Source: Marivita sp.
GTDB lineage: Bacteria > Pseudomonadota > Alphaproteobacteria > Rhodobacterales > Rhodobacteraceae
NCBI RefSeq assembly: GCF_020055635.1
Contig: NZ_JAIPUT010000040.1
Coordinates: 1 to 41,082, forward strand
Length of the DNA: 41,082 nucleotides
Reading direction: 5' to 3'
The notes beneath the pieces were generated by a model that saw only the letters and a program-made list of their open reading frames with translations, ran no database searches and was not told the origin of the DNA. Positions within the stretch are counted from its first letter, which is position 1. Each line of letters starts with the position of its first letter. A program made the translations under genes and the position numbers. This document shows, one piece after another, positions 25,861-33,896 of the stretch.

Positions 25861-25890
25861 AGTATAGCACTATGCGCCCCCGTTCGTTCA
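25861..25890 (-). promoter_or_regulatory. Possible internal promoter upstream of frr
   Basis: On the minus strand TATACT (25866-25861, five of six) lies 18 bases after TGAACG (25890-25885, three of six). Transcription would start near 25854, about 50 bases before the frr ATG, in the only sizeable gap between pyrH and lpxI. The -35 is weak. Confidence 0.33.
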
Positions 25891-25915
25891 CGAGGGGCAA
25901 CCTGTGACGGTAAAG

Positions 25916-26683
25916 TCAGGCCACGTCGCCCGAACTCGTTTTCGACGCGCCGCCATGAACGATGGTGTAGGTCCCCTCGCCCGCCAGGATGCCGCGGAAC
26001 CCGCCGGGTTCATCCAGCGGGAACACGACGATCGGAAGGTTGTTGTCGCGGGCCAGGGCGATGGCCGACGCGTCCATCACCTTGAGGTTCTTCTGCAGAA
26101 CCTCGTCATAGCTGACCGCATCATACCGCAAGGCGTCGGCATGTTCGCGCGGATCCTTGTTGTAGATCCCGTCGACACCGTTCTTGCCCATCAGGATCGC
26201 CTCGCAGTTCATCTCGTTGGCGCGCAGCGCGGCGGCGGTGTCGGTGGTGAAATACGGATTGCCGGTGCCGCCCGCAAACACGCAGACGCGTTTCTTCTCG
26301 AGATGGCGAACCGCGCGGCGACGGATATACGGCTCGGCCACCTCGTCCATGCGGATCGCCGAAATCACCCGGGTAAAGACGTTCAGTTCCTCGAGCGCGG
26401 ATTGCATCGCCAGCGCATTCATCACCGTGGCGAGCATGCCCATGTAATCGGCCGTGGTGCGCTCCATCCCCTGCGCGCTGCCTTGCAGCCCCCGAAACAC
26501 GTTGCCGCCGCCGATCACCATGCAGATTTCGACACCCAGATCATGCACCGACTTCACTTCCTGAGCGATGCGCTGAACTGTGGGCGGGTGAAGACCATAG
26601 CCCTGGTCCCCCATCAGCGCCTCCCCCGATATCTTGAGCATGACGCGTTTGTATTTTGGATTGGGGCGGTCGGTGTCTGCCAT
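25916..26683 (-). CDS. pyrH: UMP kinase
   Basis: A 255-residue amino acid kinase-fold enzyme that phosphorylates UMP to UDP. It begins with a variable tail and then [20 protein letters not shown], followed by [10 protein letters not shown], the glycine-rich nucleotide block, and [20 protein letters not shown], the UMP-binding and phosphate block of bacterial PyrH hexamers. Length is normal. rpsB and tsf, which stand before pyrH in many bacteria, are not here: the gene upstream is miaA, divergently transcribed. Confidence 0.97.
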   Translation of the reverse strand: MADTDRPNPKYKRVMLKISGEALMGDQGYGLHPPTVQRIAQEVKSVHDLGVEICMVIGGGNVFRGLQGSAQGMERTTADYMGMLATVMNALAMQSALEELNVFTRVISAIRMDEVAEPYIRRRAVRHLEKKRVCVFAGGTGNPYFTTDTAAALRANEMNCEAILMGKNGVDGIYNKDPREHADALRYDAVSYDEVLQKNLKVMDASAIALARDNNLPIVVFPLDEPGGFRGILAGEGTYTIVHGGASKTSSGDVA

Positions 26684-26814
26684 GTTGCGCTCCGTCTGAC
26701 CGAGAGTCTAAGTTGCGCGCAAAGTGTCGGAAAACCGGCAGCGGTACAAGACGAAGTCGTGCCGAAGGTGCATAACGTCGTTGCAACGGCGGGGTTCAAG
26801 GAAGTGCAGGCGCG

Positions 26815-27708
26815 GTGAGTACCATTTCCGATCTGATCCGCAGCGTCGATCCGGCCCGGCCCGTGCTCATCGCCGGCCCCACGGCAAGCGGCAAGTCGGA
26901 GCTGGCGCTGCGGCTGGCCGAAGCCCAGGGCGGCGTGATCGTGAACGCGGATGCGATCCAGGTCTTCGCGGATTGGCGCGTCCTGACCGCGCGGCCGTCG
27001 CAAGACGACGAGGCCCGCGCGCGCCATGCGCTTTACGGTCATGTCGCCGGGCATGTCCCCTATTCCGTGGGCGACTGGCTGCGCGACCTCGACCCGTATC
27101 TCGACGCCGACACCCGGCCGATCATCGTCGGCGGAACCGGTCTTTACTTCACCGCGCTGACCGAGGGGCTGGCGCAGATCCCGCCGACGCCCGAGTTCAT
27201 CCGGCGCGAGGCCATGGCACGGATCGACGAGGAGGGTCACGGCGGCCTTGCCGCCGAGCTGGATCCTGAAACCGCGGGCCGCATCGACCTGGCCAACCCG
27301 ATGCGCGTGCAGCGCGCCTGGGAAGTGCTCAGGTCGACCGGCAAGGGACTTGCGCTCTGGCAGGACGCGACCGATCCACCGCGCCTGCCGATCGCGGAGG
27401 CGACGGCGCTTGTGGTCCATGCCGACAAGGCATGGCTGACGCCGCGGATCGAAACCCGCTTCGACACGATGCTCGCAACCGGCGCGCTGGAAGAGGCACG
27501 GGCCAACCGGCCCGGATGGTCGCCGGATCTGCCCTCCGCCAAGGCCATTGGCGCAGCCGAGCTGATGGCCGTCCTCGACGGTTCCATGACACTCGACGAA
27601 GCCCGCACGCGCGCGACCATCCTGACCCGGCAATTCGCCAAGCGGCAGCGCACCTGGTTCCGTGCCCGCATGCGGGCCTGGCAACAGGTTGACGCGCAGG
27701 CGCTTTGA
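26815..27708 (+). CDS. miaA: tRNA dimethylallyltransferase
   Basis: A 297-residue enzyme that attaches the dimethylallyl group to A37 of tRNAs reading UNN codons. The start is GTG at 26815 with AAGGA about eight bases upstream. The P-loop [17 protein letters not shown] is at about 20-36, [11 protein letters not shown] is the Asp/Gln/Tyr-type block (the usual NADSMQVY region, here with Ala-Ile-Gln-Val-Phe), and [19 protein letters not shown] is the next family motif. C-terminal [13 protein letters not shown] is also typical. Its prenyl donor is made from the same MEP pathway as dxr across the divergent promoter region. Confidence 0.95.
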   Translation: MSTISDLIRSVDPARPVLIAGPTASGKSELALRLAEAQGGVIVNADAIQVFADWRVLTARPSQDDEARARHALYGHVAGHVPYSVGDWLRDLDPYLDADTRPIIVGGTGLYFTALTEGLAQIPPTPEFIRREAMARIDEEGHGGLAAELDPETAGRIDLANPMRVQRAWEVLRSTGKGLALWQDATDPPRLPIAEATALVVHADKAWLTPRIETRFDTMLATGALEEARANRPGWSPDLPSAKAIGAAELMAVLDGSMTLDEARTRATILTRQFAKRQRTWFRARMRAWQQVDAQAL

Positions 27709-27921
27709 TCGACGTCCCGGCTCTAAACGCTTGCTGGCCTTTGGATGACGCTTTAAGAAAAGACCGTGTCACGATCAGCCCCCCGAGGCTTCGATGTTCC
27801 GACGGACGCGCAGCTTTGGACCAAGCAAGCTTTCGCGACCCGACAGACCGCCATGCTCAGGCCTGGACCACCGCAGAGTTCGGGCGCGCCACAAGAACGA
27901 CCGTGTCACAGGGAGAACCAG

Positions 27922-29592
27922 ATGAAACACCCCGCGCGCTCAGGTCAGTTGCACCCGGCAGCCACGCTTCATGCCAACGAGTTCAGGAACGGTCACATCG
28001 ACCGGCGCGAATTTCTTGCGCGCACGACCATGCTGGGTGTCGCGACCGGAACAGCCTATGCGCTCGGCGGATTGCGGGCCCCTGCCCATGCGGCGGCAAA
28101 CGTCCGGCAGGGCGGCACGCTGCGCATGCAGATGGAGGTCCGCCGGCACAAGGATCCGCGCACCTATGACTGGACGCAGATGGCCTATGTGACGGCCGGC
28201 ACGCTTGAATACCTGGTCGAATACAATTCGGACGGGACGTTTCGCGGGATGCTGCTCGAAAGCTGGGACGCGAGCGACGACGCCACCCGATACACGCTGA
28301 ACGTGCGGCAGGGCATCACATGGAGCAACGGCGACCCGTTCACATCCGCCGATGTTGCGCGGATGATTGAACGCTGGTGCGACAAGCAGGTCGAGGGCAA
28401 CTCGATGGCCGGCCGCATGGCGACGCTGACCGACCAGGGCACCGGCAAGCTCGCCGACGGCATCATCGAGATCGTCGACGCCCACACCCTGCGCCTCAAC
28501 CTGCCGCGCCCGGATATCACCATCATCGCGGGCATGGCCGATTACCCGGCGGCGGTGGTGCATGAAAGCTATGACCCGACCGCCGATCTTTCGACCCTTG
28601 TCGGCACGGGTCCGATGGTGGTGGAAAGCTTTGAGCGGGGGGCGCGGGCGGTGCTCGTCAAGGGCGATCACCCGTGGTGGGGCAATGACGCGTTCGAAGA
28701 AGGCGGCTTCTACCTCGACCGGATCGAATTCATCGACTACGGCACCGACCCGGCAGCCTGGCTCGCGGCGGCAGAAGCCGGAGAGATCGACACGCTTTAC
28801 GAAAGTGTCGGCGCTTTCATCGACGTTCTCGACGCGCTCGGCTTCGAGCGGACCGAGGTCGTCACCGGCGCCACGGTCTGTATCCGTCCGAACCAGAACG
28901 CCGAAGTGAACGGCGTGATCCCCTATGCGGACAAACGTGTCCGGCAGGCTCTGGCGATGGCCGTCGACAACGGGATCTGCCTCGAACTCGGCTATGGCGG
29001 CCGCGGCATCACGGCAGACAATCATCACGTCGCCCCCGTCCATCCCGCGTACAATCCCGACGTCGGTCGCCTGCCCCACGACCCGTCCAGGGCTGCCGCC
29101 CTCATGCAGGAGGCGGGCATGGCCGATTTTGAGCACGAGCTGATCTCGATCGACGATGAATGGCGCAACAACACCGCCGATTCGGTGGCGGCACAGCTTC
29201 GCGATGCCGGCATTCCGGTGAAAAGAACCATCGTGCCGGGCCGGGAATACTGGGTCGACTGGATGAACTACCCGTTCAGTTCGACAAGCTGGAACCACCG
29301 GCCGCTGGGCGTCCAGACGCTGGCACTGGCCTATCGCACCGGCGAGCCATGGAACGAAACGGGCTTTTCGGACGACAGGTTCGACGCGCTGCTGGCCGAG
29401 GCGAATTCGATCGCCGATGTCGACGCCCGCCGCGAGGTGATGGGCAAGCTGCAGGCGATCCTCGTCGAGGAAGGCGTGACGATCCAGCCCTACTGGCGCT
29501 CGCTCTACCGCCACCACCGTCCGGGCGTGGTGGGCACGGACATGCACATCTCGTTCCTGCCGCAGCTCTACAAATACGGGTTTGCGGCCTGA
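27922..29592 (+). CDS. Tat-exported ABC transporter solute-binding protein (family 5)
   Basis: A 556-residue periplasmic binding protein of the peptide/nickel/opine type (SBP_bac_5). The ATG at 27922 has GGGAG seven bases upstream; the frame is open further back without a ribosome site. The N-terminal region contains [20 protein letters not shown], a twin-arginine signal (RREFL), so the folded protein is exported by Tat and cut after AHA. The mature part has the family start GGTLRMQME, the block [22 protein letters not shown], and the C-terminal [14 protein letters not shown]-like helix region. No permease or ATPase genes follow, so it is an orphan receptor whose partners must be elsewhere. 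The ligand cannot be inferred. Confidence 0.88.
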   Translation: MKHPARSGQLHPAATLHANEFRNGHIDRREFLARTTMLGVATGTAYALGGLRAPAHAAANVRQGGTLRMQMEVRRHKDPRTYDWTQMAYVTAGTLEYLVEYNSDGTFRGMLLESWDASDDATRYTLNVRQGITWSNGDPFTSADVARMIERWCDKQVEGNSMAGRMATLTDQGTGKLADGIIEIVDAHTLRLNLPRPDITIIAGMADYPAAVVHESYDPTADLSTLVGTGPMVVESFERGARAVLVKGDHPWWGNDAFEEGGFYLDRIEFIDYGTDPAAWLAAAEAGEIDTLYESVGAFIDVLDALGFERTEVVTGATVCIRPNQNAEVNGVIPYADKRVRQALAMAVDNGICLELGYGGRGITADNHHVAPVHPAYNPDVGRLPHDPSRAAALMQEAGMADFEHELISIDDEWRNNTADSVAAQLRDAGIPVKRTIVPGREYWVDWMNYPFSSTSWNHRPLGVQTLALAYRTGEPWNETGFSDDRFDALLAEANSIADVDARREVMGKLQAILVEEGVTIQPYWRSLYRHHRPGVVGTDMHISFLPQLYKYGFAA

Positions 29593-29679
29593 CCGGCTGA
29601 CCGCGAATCCGCTGTAGGCAAACAAGTCCGCCACAGGGCACCATGACAAAGGCCACCGAAGGGCCGTGCGCGGTGCTGT

Positions 29680-29704
29680 GGAACCAATACCCCGCCTGAC
29701 CGAT
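29680..29704 (+). promoter_or_regulatory. Near-consensus EcfG-type promoter for the DUF1206 gene
   Basis: GGAAC (29680-29684), 16 bases, then CGAT (29701-29704), against the consensus GGAAC-N16/17-CGTT; one of nine fixed bases differs. Transcription would start near 29711 and leave a leader of about 26 bases before ATG 29737, the same geometry as the csbD promoter at 739-763. Confidence 0.38.
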
Positions 29705-29736
29705 TGACCCCCAAACAGATGTGAGGGGTTTTTGAC

Positions 29737-30585
29737 ATGAGTTCGCAGTCTTTCGGATGGACCATTCCATTCATGCAGACCGGCTACGCGGGCCGCGGCC
29801 TGGTCTACGTGGTGATCGCCGGGTTTTCGCTCTGGGCGATCTGGTCGGGTGGTTCTGCGCAAGGCACGGATTCCGCCCTGAGCCGCCTTCAGGGCACGCC
29901 GGGCGGCTATGTCATTCTGGCTCTCATCGCCTTTGGCCTGTTTGCCTATTGCATCTGGCGCCTGCTGGATGCGGGGTTCGATCTCGAAGCCTATGGAAGC
30001 GATGGCAAGGGCATCATTGCGCGGATCGGCATGGTGGTGACCGGGCTTGTCCACGCCGGTCTCGGCGTTGCGGCGTTCGGAATCCTCACCGGGTCGGGCG
30101 GTGGTGGCAGCGGCGGCATCCCGGGGATGACGCGCCGGGTACTTGAATTGCCGCAGGGCCAGTACATTGTCGGCGCGGCGGCCATCGCCATTCTCGGCGC
30201 CGGTCTTTACTATCTCAAGAAAGCCATAGGCGAAGACTACCGCGAACACCTGCGCGCCAACCAGTTCACGGTGAACTGGAACTGGGTCCTGAAAGCGGGC
30301 GTCGCCGCGCAGGGCGTTATCGTCACGATCGTCGGCGGATTTTTCCTCGTTGCCGCGCTGACCTTCGATCCCTCGGACGCCGGCGGCATTTCGCAGGTTT
30401 TCGACTGGCTGGCATCGCAGCCCTTCGGCCAGACGATCGTCGTGCTGATCTGTCTCGGACTGTTGGGATTCGCACTTTTTTGTTTCGTGAACGCGGCCTA
30501 CCGCATCGTGCCGCGCGCGGCATCCGAGGACATCGAGACGCTTGCCAAGCGGCTCAAGGCCAAGGCCGAAGCCGAGGCCAGCTGA
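29737..30585 (+). CDS. DUF1206 family multi-pass membrane protein
   Basis: A 282-residue integral membrane protein with about six hydrophobic segments arranged as three similar pairs: MQTGYAGRGLVYVVIAGFSL near 12, MVVTGLVHAGLGVAAFGILT near 98, and KAGVAAQGVIVTIVGGFFLV near 186. This threefold repeat with GxxARG/GLVHAG/AAQGV motifs at the start of each unit is the DUF1206 architecture. A flexible Gly-rich loop (GSGGGGSGG) lies after the second unit, and the end is a charged tail (LAKRLKAKAEAEAS). Function is not known for the family. Start ATG 29737 with GAGGGG upstream. A stress-type promoter may drive it. It converges on the lytic transglycosylase gene with only nine bases between stop codons. 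Confidence 0.88.
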   Translation: MSSQSFGWTIPFMQTGYAGRGLVYVVIAGFSLWAIWSGGSAQGTDSALSRLQGTPGGYVILALIAFGLFAYCIWRLLDAGFDLEAYGSDGKGIIARIGMVVTGLVHAGLGVAAFGILTGSGGGGSGGIPGMTRRVLELPQGQYIVGAAAIAILGAGLYYLKKAIGEDYREHLRANQFTVNWNWVLKAGVAAQGVIVTIVGGFFLVAALTFDPSDAGGISQVFDWLASQPFGQTIVVLICLGLLGFALFCFVNAAYRIVPRAASEDIETLAKRLKAKAEAEAS

Positions 30586-30599
30586 CCGCGCAGGTCAGC
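30581..30599. terminator. Stem-loop spanning both stop codons of convergent genes
   Basis: GCTGACC (30581-30587), loop GCGCA, GGTCAGC (30593-30599). The left arm contains the TGA stop of the DUF1206 gene and the right arm contains the complement of the TGA stop of the lytic transglycosylase gene. There is no T tract. Confidence 0.45.
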
Positions 30600-31212
30600 G
30601 GCCCCAGATCTTTTTCACGTAATTGCGTGTTTCCCGATAGGGCGGGATGCCCTTGTGCTTCTGCACGGCACCGGGACCGGCGTTGTAGGCGGCCAGCGCG
30701 AGCGGCCACTGGCCGAAGGTGCGGTACTGTTCCTTGAGATAGCGCGCCCCGCCATCGAGGTTCTGCTCGGGATCGTTCGGATCGACCCGGAGAAGCTTCG
30801 CGGTGCCGGGCATCAACTGCGCCAGACCGATCGCGCCCTTGTGCGACAGGGCGTTGGGATTGAAATTCGATTCCTGCTGGACAAGCCGCAGGAACAGGTC
30901 TTCGGGGATGCCGTGACGTCGCGCGGCAGCGCGTGCAAGACCCAGATAGACCCCGGCATAGCGACCGCGATATGTCGGGACCGGGCCATCGGCGCCCGCC
31001 TCGCCCCACTTGGTTGGCGTCACCACCTTGGGCGGCTGCAACCGGACCGAGCTTTTGTACTGCTGGGCGGCCCGGGAATCCAACACCTTGGTTTTGCTGG
31101 AAAAAAGCGTCACCCGGTTTTTCGAAGACAATACCTCGGCACTGGCGGCTCCGGAACTTGCCATGGCAACGGCACACAGAACGGCCATCAATCTCTGTCT
31201 TGCTGTTCGCAT
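30595..31212 (-). CDS. Lytic transglycosylase (SLT domain)
   Basis: A 205-residue exported murein hydrolase. N-terminal [20 protein letters not shown] is a signal peptide, cleaved around AASA. After a linker of about 60 residues comes the SLT domain: [20 protein letters not shown] with the catalytic Glu, [18 protein letters not shown], and [20 protein letters not shown], ending [14 protein letters not shown]. It cleaves peptidoglycan glycan strands to give 1,6-anhydro ends. The compact size resembles the small MltE- or VirB1-like and rhodobacterial SLT proteins. A TATACA -10-like element at 31251-31246 may drive it. Divergent from ssb. Confidence 0.92.
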   Translation of the reverse strand: MRTARQRLMAVLCAVAMASSGAASAEVLSSKNRVTLFSSKTKVLDSRAAQQYKSSVRLQPPKVVTPTKWGEAGADGPVPTYRGRYAGVYLGLARAAARRHGIPEDLFLRLVQQESNFNPNALSHKGAIGLAQLMPGTAKLLRVDPNDPEQNLDGGARYLKEQYRTFGQWPLALAAYNAGPGAVQKHKGIPPYRETRNYVKKIWGR

Positions 31213-31425
31213 ATCTGCTCACGTCCCACGTTGAGATCTCTGCCGTGTATAGTCGGATTTTCCGTTTCACGCCAGCCTTGGTTGGTCATGAAATCTTAAC
31301 CACAAGCTGATGGGCTGGAGCGGGCCTCACAGGCCAATAGCTGATGGCAATCCTGCGGACCGCTGGTGTAGGGTTGTCCAAACGGCGCGCTGCGCCAGAG
31401 ATTCGAACGCAAGAACGGGGGACCC

Positions 31426-31938
31426 ATGGCCGGTTCAGTCAACAAGGTGATCATCGTCGGCAATCTGGGCCGCGATCCGGAAACGCGCACATTCCAGAAC
31501 GGCGGCAAGGTCTGCAACCTGCGGATCGCCACGTCGGAAAGCTGGAAGGATCGCAACACCGGAGAACGCAAAGAGCGGACCGAATGGCACAGCGTCGCCA
31601 TCTTCAACGAGAACCTCGCCCGTCTGGCCGAGCAGTATCTGCGCAAGGGCTCAAAGGTCTATGTCGAAGGCAAGCTGGAAACCCGCAAATGGCAGGACCA
31701 GTCGGGCCAGGACCGCTACAGCACCGAAGTCGTTCTGCGCCCCTTTGCCGGCGAACTGACCTTCCTCGACAGCCGCGAAGGCGGTGGTGGCGGTGGCTAT
31801 CCCAGTGGTGGCGGCAGCGAAGGTAATGACTATGGCGATGACTACGGGGGCGGCCGCGATTACGGCGGCCCAAGCGGTGGCGGCGGTGGCCCTGCCCGCG
31901 CACCATCCCGCGACATCGACGACGAAATCCCGTTCTGA
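31426..31938 (+). CDS. ssb: Single-stranded DNA-binding protein
   Basis: A 170-residue protein with an OB fold at about 1-110 ([55 protein letters not shown]), a glycine-rich flexible linker at about 120-158, and the acidic tip DDEIPF that binds partner repair and replication proteins. It acts as a tetramer on exposed single strands. Start ATG 31426, with GGGGGACCC upstream. The gene stands alone, between the divergent lytic transglycosylase and the convergent aroB, and ends in a bidirectional terminator. Confidence 0.97.
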   Translation: MAGSVNKVIIVGNLGRDPETRTFQNGGKVCNLRIATSESWKDRNTGERKERTEWHSVAIFNENLARLAEQYLRKGSKVYVEGKLETRKWQDQSGQDRYSTEVVLRPFAGELTFLDSREGGGGGGYPSGGGSEGNDYGDDYGGGRDYGGPSGGGGGPARAPSRDIDDEIPF

Positions 31939-31943
31939 ACCGG

Positions 31944-31968
31944 AAAGGCGCCCATCGCGGCGCCTTTT
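31944..31968. terminator. Bidirectional terminator between ssb and aroB
   Basis: AAAGGCGCC (31944-31952), loop CATCGC, GGCGCCTTT (31959-31967), then one more T. It reads as a GC-rich hairpin with a T tract on the plus strand and is almost the same on the minus strand. It fills the 30-base gap between the two stop codons. Confidence 0.75.
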
Positions 31969-33081
31969 CTATCGCTCTGACAGCGCGTCCTGCAACAGGT
32001 GCAGAACCGTATCCGACGGCACGTCCGACGTGACAAACGCCTCGCCGATGCCGCGCGCAAGAATAAAGCGCAATTGCCCGTCGATCACCTTCTTGTCCTG
32101 CCCCATCAGGTCCAGCAGTCTCTGCGCGTCCGGCAGATCGCCGTCGATATCCGCCAGGCTCATCTTCATGCCCATGCCCGACAGCATCTGGCGCACCCGG
32201 CTCGGGTCTTCCTGCGCACACAGGCCAAGACGCGACGACAGGTCGAAGGCCAGCGCGCAGCCGATGGCGACACCTTCACCATGCAGCAGGCGGTCGGAAT
32301 AGCCGGTTGCGGCTTCGAACGCGTGGCAGAACGTGTGACCGAGGTTCAGGAGCGCGCGGTCGCCCTGCTCGGTCTCGTCACGCACCACGATCTCGGCCTT
32401 CATCTCGACCGACCGCTTGACCGCGTAGGCCAGCGCGTCCGGATCTCGCGCGGTGATCCGGGCCGCATTTTCCTCCTGCCAGTCAAAAAACGCGGCATCC
32501 CCCAGCAAGCCGTATTTGACGACCTCGCCATAACCCGCGAGGAAATCGCGCTCGGGCAGCGAGTCGAGCACTGATATATCCGCCAGAACCAGCGCCGGCT
32601 GATGAAACGCCCCGATCAGGTTCTTGCCTTGCGGCGCGTTGATGCCGGTCTTGCCACCGACCGAACTGTCCACCTGCGCCAGCAGCGATGTCGGGATCTG
32701 CACGAAGCGCACCCCCCGGCGCAGCACGGCGGCGGCAAACCCCACAAGGTCTCCGATCACGCCGCCGCCAAGCGCGATCACCACGTCGCGGCGTTCGATC
32801 TTCTGCTCCAGAAGCCATTCGACGGTGCGTTCGAACTGCGGCCAGCCCTTGGTCGCTTCGCCGGCCGGCAGGGTCAGGCTCATCGAGGCGACGCCCGCCT
32901 CCGTCAACGCCGATTCCAGTGCCGCAAGGTGAATCGCGGCCACATGGGTATCCGTCACGATGGCTACGCGGGGCCGCGCCAGCAGCGGGGCGATCTCTGC
33001 CCCGGCACGCCTCAGCAGGTCGGGGCCGATCCGGACGTCATAGGCGCGGCCCTCAAGCGGAACATGTACGGTTTCGATCAT
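31969..33081 (-). CDS. aroB: 3-dehydroquinate synthase
   Basis: A 370-residue cytosolic NAD- and metal-dependent enzyme of the shikimate pathway. It has the N-terminal nucleotide fold (VAIVTDTHVAAIHLAALESA), the diagnostic block VVIALGGGVIGDLVGFAAAVLRRG near 105-128, QIPTSLLAQVDSSVGGKTGIN, and the metal-binding GHTFCHAFEAATGYSDRLLHGEGVAIG with Glu and His ligands. Length is normal. Its start overlaps the aroK stop by four bases, the usual aroK-aroB coupling. Confidence 0.97.
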   Translation of the reverse strand: MIETVHVPLEGRAYDVRIGPDLLRRAGAEIAPLLARPRVAIVTDTHVAAIHLAALESALTEAGVASMSLTLPAGEATKGWPQFERTVEWLLEQKIERRDVVIALGGGVIGDLVGFAAAVLRRGVRFVQIPTSLLAQVDSSVGGKTGINAPQGKNLIGAFHQPALVLADISVLDSLPERDFLAGYGEVVKYGLLGDAAFFDWQEENAARITARDPDALAYAVKRSVEMKAEIVVRDETEQGDRALLNLGHTFCHAFEAATGYSDRLLHGEGVAIGCALAFDLSSRLGLCAQEDPSRVRQMLSGMGMKMSLADIDGDLPDAQRLLDLMGQDKKVIDGQLRFILARGIGEAFVTSDVPSDTVLHLLQDALSER

Positions 33082-33626
33082 TTCAGGACCTCCAGGACAT
33101 CCGGCCGGGTCTTGAGCGCCTCGATCACCCGGTCCGCCATGTCATCGACCGACAGCCCCGGTTCCGACGTCACCGTCAGATCCGCCTCGGCATAGATCGG
33201 CACGCGCTCTTCATAAAGCCGGGTCAAGGTGCCCAGCGGATCGGGAACCCGCAGCAAGGGCCGCGTGTCCTTGTGTTTGACGCGGCTCCAAAGCAGCGGC
33301 AGATCGGCGTTCAGCCAGACCGCGACCCCCTTTTGCGAGATCAGTGCACGGTTTTCCGGTGCCATGTAGGCCCCGCCGCCGGTTGACAGCACACCGCGTT
33401 CGTTTTCAAGCAGCCGGGCGATCACCTGGCGCTCCTTGACGCGAAAGAACGCCTCGCCGTCACGCGCGAAGATCTCCGGGATGGTCATGTTGGCGGCTTT
33501 CTCGATCTCGGCATCCGAATCGAGGAACGGAGCGTGCAACGCTGCGGCCAACGCCTTGCCAACGGCGGTTTTTCCGGCCCCCATCATGCCGATCATCACC
33601 ACCGTTTTCTTCAGTCTTGCCTGCAT
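33078..33626 (-). CDS. aroK: Shikimate kinase
   Basis: A 182-residue P-loop kinase from the ATG at 33626, which has AAGGGC just upstream; an in-frame TTG at 33656 would add ten residues and lacks a ribosome site. Walker A is GMMGAGKTAVG near residues 13-23, the shikimate-binding Asp is in LDSDAEIEK, GEAFFRVKE gives the Arg contact, and LSTGGGAYM is the third conserved block. It phosphorylates shikimate and works in the same pathway as aroB after it. Upstream lies the divergent small membrane gene at 33747. Confidence 0.95.
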   Translation of the reverse strand: MQARLKKTVVMIGMMGAGKTAVGKALAAALHAPFLDSDAEIEKAANMTIPEIFARDGEAFFRVKERQVIARLLENERGVLSTGGGAYMAPENRALISQKGVAVWLNADLPLLWSRVKHKDTRPLLRVPDPLGTLTRLYEERVPIYAEADLTVTSEPGLSVDDMADRVIEALKTRPDVLEVLK

Positions 33627-33746
33627 TGCCCTTGTTTCTCGGCCAAGTGCCGCCAATTCTTTGACATTCGCCGTTGAATGACGTGATCTTGCTCAAAAGG
33701 CCAGTTATAACTTGCGAAAAATCACCGAGGCAGGGCGAGGGTGTCC

Positions 33747-33896
33747 ATGGGGCGCATGATAAAATGGTTGATCTATCTTCTGATCATCGGCGCCTTGGCG
33801 CTGATTGCCTATGCCTATATCGGGCCGTATTTCGGCGCGGACTTTTCCCCGCCGCAAACCGAAGTCCGACAACCCGTGACGCTGGATGCAGATTAA
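33747..33896 (+). CDS. 49-residue single-pass membrane protein
   Basis: ATG at 33747, TAA at 33894-33896, with GAGG about eight bases upstream. The protein starts MGRMIKWLIYLLIIGALALI, one transmembrane helix at about 6-25, then AYIGPYFGADFSPPQTEVRQ and an acidic end. The positively charged start and the Pro- and acid-rich tail suggest a periplasmic C-terminus. The stop overlaps the start of the 518-residue exported protein by 11 bases, so the two are translationally linked. I recall similar short proteins with an IGP..FGADFSPP stretch in other Rhodobacteraceae but cannot verify it. The function is unknown. Confidence 0.72.
   Translation: MGRMIKWLIYLLIIGALALIAYAYIGPYFGADFSPPQTEVRQPVTLDAD

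Noticed and set aside
27762-27909. Direct repeat GACCGTGTCAC at 27762-27772 and 27899-27909
   Set aside because: Two 11-base copies 137 bases apart without further flanking similarity or symmetry; could be operator sites but nothing else supports it.
27794-27925. 43-codon Arg-rich frame ending in ATGA overlap with the solute-binding protein
   Set aside because: No ribosome site, and the composition (Arg, Pro, Ser) is typical of out-of-frame GC-rich DNA.
29643-29699. 18-codon frame (MTKATEG...) before the DUF1206 gene
   Set aside because: Weak ribosome site, no hydrophobic or attenuator-like content, and it overlaps the proposed promoter. Too short to support.
31405-31416. LexA box before ssb (GAAC...GAAC)
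   Set aside because: Alphaproteobacterial SOS boxes are GAAC-N7-GAAC; here the spacing is four bases, and there is no other repeat in the gap.
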